Of a DNA stretch of 64,000 nucleotides, positions 41,477-54,665 are shown piece by piece (the first letter of the stretch is position 1; every line of letters starts with the position of its first letter). The DNA comes from Lumbricus rubellus (lineage: Eukaryota; Annelida; Clitellata; Crassiclitellata; Lumbricidae): assembly GCA_945859605.1 (NCBI GenBank), contig OX243814.1, positions 40,699,769 to 40,763,768 of the forward strand, given 5' to 3'. Both the position numbers and the translations under genes were made by a program. The notes below the pieces were generated by a model. It was not told where the DNA came from, searched no databases, and saw nothing but the letters and a program-made list of their open reading frames with translations.

Positions 41477-42123
41477 GGGGCCGTCCATAAAGTATGTCAC
41501 GCTGGAGGGGGGGGGTCAGGCCATGTGTGACAGTTTGTGACAGGGGGGAGGGGGTCAGGTCATGTGTGACGTCACACATTTATTTTTATTTTTATTTATT
41601 TTTATTTATTTTATTTATATTTCTACTAGGCCCTAAGTAATTTCCAAAAAATAAAAAATTTTGAAACATTTGAATTAGTTTTATGTCGAAATACTGAGCA
41701 TGATTGTATTAAATGCGTATCTCCGGAATGCGTTGTTCACGATAAATAATTTCTTGCGCATGCGCACGGTGACTTCCGATATATTACAGTAATAGTGACA
41801 TTTGAGGCAAAAAATTACTGCTGCAATGAATAACTGTGACAACAGATTACTGTTGACAATAATACGATACTACTGTTAAAGTCATTTTAATAATGTGATA
41901 CTAAGTTCTTCTAAGTGGAAATTTTATATTAAAATTAATACAGTTTATATATTATAGTTAAGTGTGTTTTAGATTAAGTTTGAATGAGGTGACAGTTAAG
42001 TAAAAACATTTGTTTGAAAGTGTGACGTACTTTGGGGGGGGGGTCAGGCCATGTGTGACACTTTGTGACAGGGGGGGGTCAAAAATGGTCAAAAATAGCG
42101 TGACATACTTTATGGACGGCCCC
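41477..42123. mobile_element. PIF/Harbinger-like MITE, 647 bp
   Basis: GGGGCCGTCCATAAAGTATG at the left is matched by its inverse complement at the right. TTA flanks both sides (41,474-41,476 and 42,124-42,126), the 3-bp duplication typical of PIF/Harbinger. It is homologous to 3,388-4,012 in inverse orientation, including TGTGACAGTTTGTGACAG words and the region duplicated there. Confidence 0.82.
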
Positions 42124-42219
42124 TTAGGCTACAGCCTACATGTAGGCCTACTGTATAATAGCCCGACGGAAGGTGTTCAAGAGTAGGCCTAGCCTACTTA
42201 GGCTGATATAAATATATAA

Positions 42220-44982
42220 TAGGGTGGAGTGAAAAAAATGAAATTGATATTTCAAAATCGGCTGGGTGTACAAAAGTTGTGTACTGGGCACAGTAGTTTG
42301 GGTGTAAAATATTATTGGATTTGGTTGGGTTATTGACGTGCCCCAAACCCCCCAAAAATTACGAAATGGCTCAATTTCGCATTTTCATCTTAATTTTGTT
42401 TATATTAACAATATTTTATTTTTTGCTACTGTGATTTTATTACGGTGATATCTTTAGATAGTAATCTACATAATGAAGGAATAACTCCAAGAATGGCAGC
42501 CAAAAAGTCGAAAACAACACGAACCAGTAGGCATCCATGGAGTCTTTGAGATTTCTACGGAATTGCTTCAAACTGTGTTTTCACACCAGACGACATGCTG
42601 AATAGGGTGGAGTTAAAGCTATGGGCAAAATATTTTTTGGAGAATCCAAAATTTGCAGAAGGGTGCATAACTTGTGCATAGATGGTAGTAGCGCCAGGAT
42701 AAAATATCGCGCCTCTATAGTATAATGTCTGGAGGTGTCCCAGCTCTCAAACCGATTCCAATGTAACAAACAATTAAGATCTTCTTTGACGTGTTCAACC
42801 GTCTATAATAAGCGGTAACGTCGCTGATCTGAGCAGAATGGTAACAGGACAGTTACCCCCTGGACAATTACCCCCCGGACAATTACCCCCCGACAATTAC
42901 CCCCTGGACAATTACCCCCCAGGACAATTACCCCCCGGACAACTACCCCCCCCCCGTGCCAATTACCCCCCGGACAACTACCCCCGTACCAATTACCCCC
43001 GGACAATTACCCCCCGTGCCACAGTGTGAGCTTGTTGTTTCACGCGTTGATCTCTTTACCAGTCTCTTTGTATTTCTCAGACGTTCAGCGCTGCCTAAGC
43101 CTATCCTAAATTAACTTTACTGTGGTATAACCAATTACCCCCGTGCAAAATTAAGTCATGTTAAACGCCTGCCTAATTAAATATTTAAATGTTATCGATA
43201 GAGTTCTGCCTATTTTCGTACTCAAATGAAACGACACCATTTTGCTAAATTCTTGTGTTTCTTCTGTTTCACGTAGAGAAAACCTGTACACAGATAGCTA
43301 AGAAATAATGGTAGTAGCGAGGATCTAGTGTGTATAAGTGTGTACAAGAAGTATTGTAGAGTGAGATAGTGAATAAAGATGACTATACCACAGTAAAGTT
43401 AATTTAGGATAGGCTTAGGCAGCGCTGAACGTCTGACAAATACAAAGAGACGGGTAAAGAGATTAACGCGTGAAACAACAAGCTCACACTGTGGCACGGG
43501 GGGTAATTGTCCGGGGGGTAATTGGTACGGGGGGTAGTTGTCCGGGGGGTAATTGGCACGGGGGGGTAGTTGTCCGGGGGGTAATTGTCCTGGGGGGTAA
43601 TTGACCAGGGGGTAATTGTCGGGGGGTAATTGTCCAGGGGGTAATTGTCCAGGGGGTAATTGCCCTAGAACCCTATAATATTATTTTTCCTTGTTTTAAC
43701 ACTGCGAGCAGAATATTCTCAGGATGTCCGAGGAATGTATAACTGGATCAACAATCTCCATCATATCTTTGAACAAGTATACAGGCTATCTTGAAAATGC
43801 AATCCTTCGATGAAGATGTCGTAAACCTTTGTGCACGAAGATCAGGTCTGATGTGGAAAAACATTTGATCATAGGCCAGCGCCTTCATAATGAATTGATA
43901 TGTGTGACAAGTTGTTCTGATGGTTCCAATGATGCTAGTTAGAAGCATGAAATTCTTTGAGCAGTTGTGGGTCACCTTGAATGAATTGCTGAACCTGGGT
44001 TTCGATTATAGGAACTTATACAGGGCATTCATAGGCTGGCATAGTAGGCTATGACATGTATCGAACAAATACTTCTGATCCGTGGTTAGAGCTCCATTAT
44101 CAACACAATGTCATGGAGAGTCGTTAATTGCAATTGATGTAAAGGGAACTATGGGCATATTTTCACATACCTGGATTGCTTTACGAAATGGACCAGAAAT
44201 CTCTCAAGGACCGTGCTCTTACACCATTGAGTTTCTGTAGCAGATGTCTCAAAGGCAATTTGTTTGCAGGCAATAAACAAAAGAACCACTGTAGTGGACT
44301 CCCTTACTTATATTTCAAGCAAGCAAATAACACTTCCTACGTTACCAGTATTAGCATTTATTAGTGCCTAGCATTTATTGGTGCCATCTGCCCTTAAATG
44401 GTTAGGCCCTAAAGCAGATTTTTGTAATTGGCGTGAAACAGCCTAAATATTTTAACATACTCTCTTGTGAGATATCGTTGACATGGATGTTCTACAGTGG
44501 GCTATAATCTACCCTCCTTCAATGAAATGTGCCACCAGTACTGCAAAAACAGCCATTGTGGGTTTCTATCATTTCTTGTCATCATGAATGAACAAGAAAA
44601 ACTTCATCGTGTCATCGCGTGTGGAAACACAGTTTGAGGCAATTCCGTAGGAATCTCAAAGACTGGATGCCTACTGGTTCGTCTTGTTTTTGACTTTTTT
44701 GCCGCCATTCTTGGAGTTATTTATTAAATATGTAAATTACTAGCTAGAGATAAAACCAAAATAAAATCACAGTAGCAAAAAATAAAATATTGTTAATATA
44801 AACAAAATGAAGACGAAAATGCGAATTTGAGCCATTTCGTAATTTTTGGGGGGCGTTGGGGCACGTCAAGAACCCAACCAAATCCAATAATATTTTACAT
44901 CCAAACAACTGTGCCCAGTACACAACTTTTGCACACCCAGCCGATTCTGAAATATCAATTTTATTATTTTCACTCCACCCTA
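42220..44982. mobile_element. 2.8 kb hAT-like foldback element
   Basis: The ends are TAGGGTGGAGTGAAAA and its near inverse complement. The inverted arms of about 380 bp are interrupted by small indels (words AAAATCGGCTGGGTGTACAA, GAATGGCAGCCAAAAAGTCG). ATATATAA flanks both sides (42,212-42,219 and 44,983-44,990), an 8-bp duplication. No transposase is visible. An array-ended element is nested inside. Confidence 0.85.
42846..43665. mobile_element. Small element with tandem-array inverted termini (GGACAATTACCCCCC)
   Basis: The left terminus is about eleven units of GGACAATTACCCCCC and variants. The right terminus is the inverse complement array. Inside the arrays, the arms continue as ordinary inverted repeats (CACGCGTTGATCTCTTTACC, AGCGCTGCCTAAGCCTATCC), about 285 bp per arm in total. 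The 250-bp centre is non-coding. It is nested in the foldback at 42.2-45.0 kb. Confidence 0.8.
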
Positions 44983-45382
44983 ATATATAATGCCACTTTC
45001 GTCATTTTTTGCGTATAACACAGGCATGGGAAGAATTTGAACAAGCTGTAATTTATTCAGCAATTATTAGTCAGTGGCCAACGCGTCTTTGTGCGTGTGT
45101 TGAGGCCAAATGAGAAAATCTTGAACACACATTATAACCAACAAACGATAGTAATCTGATTCATGGCGTTTAAGCTGAAGTTACTCCAACAAATTAATTG
45201 ACAAATTATCACACAACTTATAGGCCTATCGTAGCAATAGGAGAGGTTGGGTTTTTATCCGTTCACCGTGCAGGCTATAGAGACGACGGTGGATTTTGTA
45301 TTTAGCGATTCCTCATTTAATTTGATCGTTGGCTGGAAACTTAATCAGGATATATGGGGTGGAATAGCGATTACTTTCTTAC

Positions 45383-45436
45383 CAACAGATTCTGTGCTTC
45401 CATGGAAATCAATTTCATCAGCAGTACTTTCATCTT
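45383..45436 (-). CDS. Ig gene exon: 18-residue acidic hinge
   Basis: This 54-bp exon has acceptor ATTGTGTTGCAG and donor GTTG|GTAAGAAAG, phase 1 on both sides. It encodes EDESTADEIDFHGSTESV, an acidic Ser/Thr-rich hinge. It has the ADE/ADL-like core seen in the preceding 13-residue linkers, so it may be a diverged linker copy whose Ig exons were lost. Confidence 0.7.
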
Positions 45437-45844
45437 CTGCAACACAATAAGAAATGCAGTAGCTTCAGATATGCTATTCTCAAAACCATATCTGGCAATG
45501 TTTAAAAGCAAAAATTCTCCAGTTTAATTTTACTGAAAAATTTCCTATAGGCCTATTAGTGGTTTATTGGCAATGCAGCGCTTTATCGAAGGCAGGTTAC
45601 AGAGTCAAAAGCATCATGTGCCTATCAGCTTCGTCATTCTCTTACCTGCTTGTGAACAGCAGCTACCTGCATTTATGTAATTTAATGAGGTTTTCTTATT
45701 AACAGTATTTTTCATTGCTCCTCGACCAGCCATCTTAGTAATTCGGAGCCACGAGTGCATCATTAAACTTAGACCTAACAAATCGGAATACAGCCTAATA
45801 CTTCGAAATAGGTCTAAATTATAAGTATATCTTAACATCTAGGT

Positions 45845-46212
45845 CAGTGGTTCACAACCTTTTTTGACTGAAGGACCACTTTTTCTAAGTTGGAGTACCC
45901 CGGTACACGAGGGCCACTTTTTTCAGTTGAAGGACATCAAGGGGCCACAAGGCTCAAATTTAATTAGCTAAAGCATAGGCTTATATGCATCTCATCGTTA
46001 TAATTGATTCAAAATATAATGTTTCATGTTATTTATAGACGTCAAAATAAAATAATTTGTAATAGAAAATAATAATTGTAAATTGAGTTCTATCCGGTCC
46101 TAAATGTCAAACATTTTCATATATTTTTGGCTAATTCTTTGAGAAACGAGGGTTATCTTTTTAGGCCTGGCGGGACACTTTTGGCCCGCGGGTCACGGGT
46201 TGGGAACCGCTG
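45845..46212. mobile_element. hAT MITE, 368 bp
   Basis: The ends CAGTGGTTCACAACC and GGTTGGGAACCGCTG are nearly inverse. The flanks ATCTAGGT and ATCTAGAC agree at six of eight positions. It is the same family as 48,885-49,276. Confidence 0.8.
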
Positions 46213-46998
46213 ATCTAGACCTAGGCTGCGCTCAGTGACAGCGTTGAACGTCAACCCGACTCAACCGAGGAATCGCGATTTTAAGTTGTTCTTAGTTCGG
46301 CGAGAGCCTTAAGCAAAATCTGGAGTGAATACGTTTTGCAATATCGAATAATTAACCGTATGCGGACGCAGTTGGCTCTGTTGTCTCAATGCGCAATTGA
46401 TGATCGAGTTAAGTGAAATGTGAGTAAGACCCAGCGAAGAAATTCGGTCGAAAAGCGGTGGAGAATGCAGAAGATTAAATTCGCAGCCAATGAGTGTGAA
46501 GTTCGTTGTTTTTTGATAAAGTAGGCCTACCCCTTGGTATCGAAAGAGCCCACGGATCCCAACTTCGTCAGACATGCAATGAAATAGAGTGTTTTTGTTC
46601 AACGGAAACAAATCTTCTTTGTAATTAGTTGGGCGTAAATGCTACTGGTTTTTCCCCAGACTTAGCTGACCTCGGGATATTCATCTTAACAGATTTTCAA
46701 TTGCCACGTTGGGAACGCCTTCTGAGGAGTTCCTCCTGAACAGGCGATGTAAGAATATGCGATCAAACATTAACAAATGACTTCTGTTCATAGCTTATAG
46801 CAGCAAACAAAACCATTATGAAAATCAAATAACGGTAACAAATAATGGGAGCGTTAGATACGGTCAATGTCTTAATTCTTAGTTCAAAACAGCACATTAT
46901 ACGTCTCTTATAATAATTAATTACTCAAACTCAGACCAATGACACAGAAAACTAACATTTCAGTGATTAAGTGTTTGCTTTTAATTGACCTTACTTAC

Positions 46999-47037
46999 CA
47001 AATACATCGGCCATCGCTGGCAAAACTTTGGGAGAAC
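46999..47037 (-). CDS. Ig gene exon: 13-residue linker, copy 2
   Basis: This 39-bp exon, acceptor GTTCACTTCAG and donor TTTG|GTAAGTAAG, is phase 1 on both sides. It encodes SPKVLPAMADVF after a Cys codon rebuilt with the previous exon. It is paralogous to 56,909-56,947. Confidence 0.8.
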
Positions 47038-48884
47038 CTGAAGTGAACAAAGTCTTATCAGTATTCTATTATTCATTCATTCATTCATTCATTCACTCAT
47101 TCACTCATTTATCAGTCCCGGTACTCCCGGCTATTTATTTAACGATCGTTAAGAATAATTTTAAAGGCTAAACCAGGAGCGCTCTCGACACAATTTCTTC
47201 AAAGACAGCCATGTTAAGGCTGAAATAAAACGACCAGAGTGCTACTGGACTTTGAGTACCGACCACATTCGTTACACCGTTTTTTTATTGCAAGATGAAA
47301 AATATTTTTTATCTAAGAATCGGTGTAGACCTACATCCATGAAAGTGATCGTGTATTGGACAACATTAATGACCACACAAAATGTCATGCGACAAAAATA
47401 TCACTGCCAAAATGGCACGAATAAAATGTCAAAATAATATTATAATGAGTAAATATAGACCTAAGTGTTTAATTATTTTATACTGATAACCTCAAAAATC
47501 AGAAATCCACACAACAGGTGAATAGTAGCGGAAATTTGGAAAAACTGAATTGAAAGTTTAAACAGCTGCAGTAACGTTTGCAAATATGAAACGCTTTAAG
47601 TGCATCTTTCAGGGATTGCTGGAAATTCATTTCCCTGCAAAATGGGAAAGTTGTGCCGAAAATTTTCAATCGGTTCCAAAGATATTGCATATTATCCGGT
47701 GGGACATTTTTTATTGAGCCACCTTGTAGACAGCGATCCAGAAAGGAGTTCCACGCAGAATGTAGGTGCACTTACAGTAGCAGTGATTCCAATGACACCA
47801 AGTCCGATAGGCTACACACAAGTGTGTAGGCCTGAGTGCTTTGCTATTATGAGCTTCACTTGTAAACTAACATTGATATGCAACATATTAGGTAGGCTAA
47901 TATTATTTAAAATACTGTTTCAAATGCTATAATTATTAAAATTTAATGTCAAATTAAGGATTTTGTATCGGCAGTATTTAGAATTTTTACTGAAAAATTT
48001 ATTTTGAGTATTTTATATATTAAACTGTATCGGTGAAATGCATTTTAAAAGTATTTGAAAAATTATTTTAAAAAGTTATAGGCCTACTGATTGCGTTTAG
48101 TCGTGTTTCCTGCTATGATTAAAGACATTTAAACAAAGTTTCTGTTAACTGTTTTTAAACATAGGCTATGGGGGGGGGTAACAATTTTTGTGTGTTTTAG
48201 CCTAAGTGATAAGAAACATGCGATATGAAAAACATAAACCGAATTTTATTCACAATACTGTTACTCTAATTCAGTCTTATTGCATTTTTAATTCGGACGT
48301 TAATTTTATTCGCACTGCAGATTAGTGATGCAGCATAACTGCATAAGAGAAGCGGTGGCTAATTGGTTGGTGCACTGGGCTCTTTTCCAATAGATCTATC
48401 ATTCTGTTAACTTGAACAAATCGTTTAAATGACAAATATTGCGAGCAATTATTGCACTCCTAATCAATCTGTTACTAAATAAAGGGGAAAATGAAAAACA
48501 GCTGGCGCGAGATTACTGCGCGAGGCGTAGACCTACTAGCAGGGCCTCCGACAGGGGGGCCACCGGGGCCATTTGGCCCCAGGCCTCACTTGATAAAGGG
48601 CCTCGGAATTTCGAAATTACGAAGTTATTCATTGAAACGAGGAATTACGGAATTAAGAAGATATTCATTAAAATATAGCGCTATATAAATTCTAATTCTT
48701 TCATGACGAACTCATCGAAATATAGCGCTATACAAATTCTAATTATTTCGTGACGAAATCGTTGACGCTAAATTGCAAACTGTAAAAATTCGAATATATC
48801 TAATATGAGTTAATTTAGTTGTAAAATTGAAAAGTTGTCAATGTCAACACTCACCAAGACTTGGCAAGAGTCAACGGTCTAAAC

Positions 48885-49276
48885 CAGTGGTTCCCAACCT
48901 TTTTTGACTGTAGGACCACTTTTTCTATGTTGGAAGACACGAGGGCCACTTTTTCTTAGTTAAAAGGACATTAAGGCATTGGGGGGGGGGGGGGGGCCAC
49001 AATGCTAAAATTTAATTTTTAAAAAGCATATAAAAATTGTTATAATTGATTCAAACTTTTCAAAGTAGAATGTTTGATGTTTATAGACTTGAAAATAAAA
49101 TAATTTGCATTAGAAAATAATTTTGTTCTATCCTGTCCAAATTGTCAATTTTTAAAAATATTTTTTAAAATTCTGTGAGAGATGATGGTCATTTTTTAGG
49201 CATGGCGGGTCATTTTTTTATTCCTCGCGGGCCACTTTTGGCCAGACGCCAGCAGGCCACGGGTTGGGAACCGCTG
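48885..49276. mobile_element. hAT MITE, 392 bp
   Basis: The ends CAGTGGTTCCCAACC and GGTTGGGAACCGCTG are nearly perfect inverses. GTCTAAAC flanks both sides (48,877-48,884 and 49,277-49,284), a perfect 8-bp duplication. It contains a G run and is intronic in the Ig gene. Confidence 0.9.
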
Positions 49277-50301
49277 GTCTAAACTCTATTATAGCTCATT
49301 ACTCGTAAGTCGTAAGTCAAACACTCAAACCTAAATAATCCTTTAATATGAATATATTGTTCTTATCGTCCAATTCGCTTTGCAATGTGTAGCCTACACA
49401 CACTTAGTCTACACCAGCAATAGTCAATTTGACAAAATTGACCATACTGTCAATTTTATTGAAAAAAATAGCAAATGGATTAGAATGGATTAGAAAAGTT
49501 AAGCATTAATTTTGATATCGCTAGAACTTTAAATTATCAAAGCATTATCGATAAATACGTGGCTTTGAAGATTCGAAGGATGATTTTAACCTTTCTGTTG
49601 AGTTTTCAACAGATATTTGAAAAAAGGCCTCGAAAATTAGTTTTGGCCCTGGGCCTCCAACTCCTGTCGGAGGCCCTGCCTACTAGGATAAGCTTGATTT
49701 GGCCAGATTATTCGGGAAAACCTTTTTACGTCATGTATTTTATACTTTGTATTCATTGCCATAGTTCCCAACACGAGTGTTTTTAACATACTAGTTTAAG
49801 AAAGTAAGTATATACCGAATTTAAAACTCTGTAATCAACTTTTCATAACCTTTTGTGCTCACATTATATCTGTCAAGAAGTATTTTCCTCACCACTATTT
49901 TCTTCCTACTATTTAGACTTAGAAAGCAATTATAATTATAGACTATATTACAGGGAGCCTACGAAAACGTTGTTGTAATCCCCAGATTTCGTCACCGGTC
50001 AAAAATAGCTCCATAAAAGCAAAGCATCTTAAATGACAGTGTCAGGTTCGCTATCGGAGTCTAGATGCAACGTTCAAGCGAATAAGCAGACATATGGATG
50101 TTCTATCATTTACACATCATTCTATCAGAAATTCCAATGAAAGATGTCAAGACGAACGTGTCGCTCTTTAGTACAGTAACAAGACTCGCGATATCAGCTA
50201 CTTAAGATATAATGTCCAAAGGACAAGCAGAAAGGCTCTAAGTAAATTCAAAAAGAGTACAGAAATGATGTGAAAGAACGATGAAATTTTATCATACTAA
50301 C

Positions 50302-50592
50302 AAGGCCACTTGAAGACTGTAAACTTGACAACCGTTTCAACGTCGAACGGGACATTAAATTTTGCTCCGTTTGCGGAGCAATACGCCGTATTCGGACCAT
50401 GGTCTAGAGGCGTCAACTTGTAAGAAACTGACGAAACGAAGATCGGCATCTGCCTGCTAATCAAACTGCCGTTAAACATAAAATAAAGAGCGGCCCTTTC
50501 ACCATCCGTCATCCGGCAAGTGACGTAGGTTCCGACGTGGATAGTTCGACCTGGTTTATCACAAGGCTCAGCACCGCATAGTATGATTATAG
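50302..50592 (-). CDS. Ig gene exon: Ig-like domain type A, copy 2
   Basis: This 97-codon exon has acceptor TTTTTTTGGACAG and phase-consistent donor CCTT|GTTAGT. It encodes IIILCGAEPCDKPGRTIHVG, GTYVTCRMTDGERAALYFMF, HGPNTAYCSANG and VVKFTVFKWP. It shares the EPCDKPGRTI and GTYV-x-C signatures with copy 1. The canonical D-x-G before the F-strand Cys reads H-G-P here, so the domain has drifted. A stop would follow quickly without splicing, as in copy 1. Confidence 0.87.
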
Positions 50593-51204
50593 CTGTCCAA
50601 AAAAATATAAATCGATCATGTGAAATCATTGATAATTTCAAGTTATCGACTCAGAGAGTAGGCAAGCCTATGACTTAAAAATGCTCAGGAAGTTGCTAAG
50701 CCTTTAGCCGAAAATCAAAGTGTGCATGTGAGTAACTGTAAAAGTCCATTATCAATTTAGTTCTACTGTTAGTCGAGAACAATGCATGACTAGAGGAACG
50801 ACAATACTTTGCATTTTCAAACACTGAAGGTATATTTATCGTCACATATCCAACATAACATTCATACAAACATGCCTTCATACACATAATATGCATACAA
50901 TTTAATGATCAATACATTCATGCATACAAGTCAAGACCCTCAGTGTTTCCTGAATGGCTTAGATGTTTACGTATACTAGTCTAGAGGAGTCGTTGGCTTC
51001 ATTGGTTTCTAAAGCTAGTCGCTAAAAGGAACAGTCGAGGCCAGAAGGTGCTTGATATGTTGGGTTAAACAAATTATGTGTAGGCGTAGGAAATTAGGCC
51101 TACAGAGATTCGATCGAGAATAGTAGTCAAGAACCCCAGTTCCAAAAATTCAAAAGAGAGAGGTAAAAACTACTAGACTCCCGACTTTTCAAGCTGTTAT
51201 ATCA

Positions 51205-52203
51205 ATTGGTTCCATGACATTTAAACACACGACACATAATCACGCGACACTTAAACACAGACACTTAAACATACGACAGATAAACACACGTAGGCCTACA
51301 GATAAACACACGACATTCAAACACACAAAACATAAATATATACATGTATAATAATTATACATATTTGTTTGTATGTGCACTTGTTATTGCGCCCCTTCAA
51401 GCTCTTACTACTCAGAGGCGCTCCCGATGCAGAGCGGACACTGCATCGGAGTTTCACGCCGAAGCGCTGAGCAATTGTGAGTGAAGAACTTGCCCAAGGT
51501 TCTTACGCGGCGAGGTGGATTCGAACCTCGAACCTTCCGGCTCAATGGCAACGACGCCACCACTAGACCACCGCGCCTCACAATATATATATATACAGGA
51601 CAGACATGGTGAAATAAGTTTGTGAAACTACTGTAGTGTGCAGTGCCTGACTGGTCATCCAAACTAATTTGAACTGTGTACCTTTCCCTGTTATTGTACG
51701 AATTTAGTGTACGAACACATTTAACCCAATCCGATAGGCCTACTTACTTTGAATGTCACGTCGCCGTTGATTATTACGATATGGCTAGTTGGCTACACGC
51801 TCAGATTCTGTTACATTTGGCATCTCAATAAAAGGATGTTCATCAGTAATATACAGCAATTTTGAATATATTAAAGTTAGGGAGAATAAGAATGAAGAAA
51901 TATAGGGCCTAGGCCTAGAGGGCATAGGCGTCTCACCAATAGTTGGACAGTATTGTGCTTTTATGGCAGACCATCAAGATTACCCATATGATTTTAAAAC
52001 ATTCACAACAATATTGATTCTATGCTATATATCCTGTATCTCGTTTTAATATGTTGTTGTCTTCATCTGTAGTGTTTAAGGCGAGTTTAAGTGCGGCGTG
52101 TTTACCTGTCGTGTGTTTATCTGTCCGTGTGTTTATCTGTCGTGTGTTTAAGTGTCTGAGTTTAAGTGTCGCGTGATTATCTGTCGTGTGTTTAAATGTC
52201 GGC
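51205..52203. mobile_element. Small element with tandem-array inverted termini (CGACACTTAAACACA)
   Basis: The left terminus is an array of 15-16 bp units such as CGACACTTAAACACA and CGACAGATAAACACA. The right terminus at about 52,080-52,203 is the inverse complement array. A SINE has inserted in the centre. One unit of the left array carries an extra TAGGCCTA at 51,291-51,298. Confidence 0.75.
51389..51581 (-). repeat. tRNA-derived SINE sharing a LINE tail
   Basis: On the minus strand the head has box A TGGTCTAGTGGT and box B GGTTCGAATCC. The 3' end reads GGGAGCGCCTCTGAGTAGTA, then GAGCTTGAAGGGGCGC. This is nearly the same as the LINE 3' end at 63,770-63,810. Such tail sharing lets SINEs use the partner LINE's reverse transcriptase. 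It is intronic in the Ig gene, in the same transcriptional sense. Confidence 0.82.
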
Positions 52204-52329
52204 ACACCTCTCAAATAAAGTCCTAATTTTTCAATGCTGAAAGTTATGGTTTAAAACTTCAGAGTGTCGCCTTACAATTGCCTACTATCATTATTATCTG
52301 CACACTGTAGCCGTATCTTTGTAAGCTGT

Positions 52330-52830
52330 CATCAATCATCATCAATGTCATTGGGCTCAATGCCCGTAAGAGTCCGACGCCACTCTCTGTCTGAGTCTGT
52401 CTCGCGTCATGCTGCCCAGCTTCAACCGGTCCAGTCAGCAGGTCTGATCCATACCATTAACATCTTGGAGCAGCTAGACCACCTTGTCTGATTAAAGAGA
52501 ATATTGGGAGAGAAGCATGAAGAACAACCTGGGTCAATGCCCGTATGTGTCCCACACTCTCTCCTCCGACTCACTCCGCCGGTCTGTTCTGACCGGCCTG
52601 TGCATGTCTGCTCCACATCATGACACCTTGAAGCATCTGGGTCGCTATGTCACTTGCGTCGTGGTTTTTGCGGATTTCAATCGTCTTGGTCTTTTCCTAC
52701 CAGTGTATCGCCACCCATCTGGCAAACCTTCCTCCTTTGTCCGGGCTTTGGACCGGCACAGGGACGTTGTTGGTTCCCTATGGCAGAGGATGGATGCAGT
52801 TTAACGTCGTGCCCAGGACGAGCTGTCATC
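52330..52830 (+). repeat. Dispersed ~0.5 kb repeat, copy 2
   Basis: This is homologous to 13,355-13,870 throughout, with scattered substitutions and small indels. Frames are not conserved. Its class is unknown. Confidence 0.75.
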
Positions 52831-53886
52831 GGAGCAAAATTACTCATGTTTTCAGTGCTCAGAGATGCGGTTGAAGACTTCAATAATTGCCAATCCCATT
52901 GTTTAGTTTTTTATTTACGCACTGTAATGATAACATTTCAAGCTGTCATCCAAAAAACATTGATAATTGTGAATAACAGTGCAGAAATTTATAATTACAA
53001 TTATTTGTGAAATATTTACCTTTGGGGTGGTGCTCTGTTCCCCCAAAGTCTCCGCACGTGCGTATAAGTCAAACAAACGTTGACCTTGGACACCTACTAA
53101 ATTTGTCATTGCCATTTCCAACATTAAACCGATAGGCCTACACATAATAATCCATAGCTACTTGCTGATCCTACATGCTTCCTGCATTGAACTGGTGGCA
53201 ATTCAGAATGCAAGCCAAATTCTAAGAAATGGATATAACTGATCCCGAACGTGACCGTTATCTCTGAATCCATTTGAAATCTCAGATCAAATCACGATAA
53301 TACAAGAGAAATGGCCGTCAGAAGACCGAGGTTCAAACCAATAACAATATTGCCTCTCTCCATCATCTCGAGCATTGGTAGCGTCCGCGTGATGGTTATT
53401 TTGGCTGTCACCATCTTTGCTCGGATTGGCTTTGAAGCTCACATTAACAAGATATGTTTTAAAGTCAGAAAGTCAATATTCGCTCTATGAGTTTTGGTCG
53501 CGCATAATTTCCACGGTCAAAGTTTGTTTGTCTTATTCGTGCAACTGCCCTTCTGAAAGGAATATAGTCTATTAGTCAAGGATGTTGAAAGAAGTGTTAA
53601 GATGATAAAGTTTCAACAAAACCCAGTTGAAAGCAATTACATCAGATCAACGGCGTTAGGTTCGACGATGCTGTCCGTATTCGGGAGATGTATGCTAGAA
53701 TCCTTCGTGTTACCTACGGACCCTTGATCATTGGACTTCTTTTCTATCAGCTCCATCACATTATTAGCCGTACGTAGACCTATAGGCTAATGGTAATTGC
53801 CTTGTCAGAAGTCGACTTCAAGTCGGAAGTCGATTGTTTTCAATACACGAATAAATACAGACATACAGACAGACATACAGACAGAC

Positions 53887-54276
53887 ATACATACATACAT
53901 ACATACATACATACATACATACATACATACATACATACATACATACATACATACATACATACATACATACATACATTCATTACATACATACATACAATGT
54001 CATACATACATGCATACATACATACATACATACATACAATGTCATACATACATGCATACATACATACATACATGCATACATACATACATACATACATGCA
54101 GGCATGCATACATGCATACATACATACAAACATACATACATACATACATACATACATACATACATACATACATACATACATACATACATACATACATACA
54201 TACATACATACATACATACATACATACATACATACATACATACATACATACATACATACATACATACATACATACA

Positions 54277-54307
<31 letters not shown>
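53887..54307. repeat. Long (ACAT)n tetranucleotide array
   Basis: About 420 bp of ACAT repeats are interrupted by TCATT, GCAT and GGCATGC variants between 53,975 and 54,130, then a pure run of about 45 units. It gives long artefactual Tyr/Ile/His-Thr frames on both strands. It is intronic in the Ig gene. Confidence 0.98.
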
Positions 54308-54308
<1 letters not shown>

Positions 54309-54395
54309 AACAGAAGGACAAACTTTCATAATTATATTACATATAACCTACGTAAATTTTATTAGACTGTTGCAGAGCATATTCTCGTTTAGACG

Positions 54396-54665
54396 TTGCA
54401 TAAAGAGCATCAGAGTAGAAACAACCAGAATGTGCATGAAGAGAGATGCATGTCTAGAACTGCTTTGGCCCAGTCTCGATCATTTGTCTCAATTGGTCCT
54501 TCTCTTTGGATTGCCCTTTCTTCTTCTTTTCGCTCTGCACTTCTTTCTGGTAGTCTTTCCTCTGCTTTGTCTCTTCTCAAAACCTGTTTCTTCTCACGGG
54601 GCTTTGCGCACTGGGAACGCCTCTGAACGGTTCACCCTACTAGAGGCGCTCTATAAATGTTTAAA
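54396..54665 (+). pseudogene. LINE 3'-end fragment
   Basis: An open stretch ends with SFVSIGPSLWIALSSSFRSA, LLKTCFFSRGF and AHWERL, the extreme C-terminus of L2/CR1-like reverse transcriptases (G-P-S-x-W-N-x-L-P-x-x-[IL]-R). The usual tail GGCGCTCTATAAATG follows. Confidence 0.65.

Noticed and set aside
42803..43029. Gly- or Pro-rich repetitive frames on both strands
   Set aside because: They are readings of the GGACAATTACCCCCC array and are not genes.
45646..45666. Possible 21-nt microexon of the Ig gene (phase 1 on both sides, donor GTAAGA)
   Set aside because: The acceptor lacks a pyrimidine tract and the encoded residues (two adjacent Cys) do not fit the acidic hinge. The neighbours join in frame without it.
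50297..50641. Single-exon secreted protein with signal peptide (starting MKLSMISHDRFIFFW)
   Set aside because: The upstream part is intron sequence before a clear acceptor, and the stop directly follows a donor. The paralogous exon at 58.1 kb has the same structure but a different upstream sequence.
51513..51581. Functional tRNA gene
   Set aside because: Boxes A and B are present, but the cloverleaf cannot be completed and the sequence continues into a SINE body and tail.
53887..54307. CRISPR-like regular repeat
   Set aside because: The unit is 4 bp with no spacers, so it is a microsatellite.
53790..54365. Long frames of Tyr-Ile-His-Thr or Cys-Met-Tyr-Val repeats on both strands
   Set aside because: They are translations of the ACAT tetranucleotide array and have no protein-like composition.
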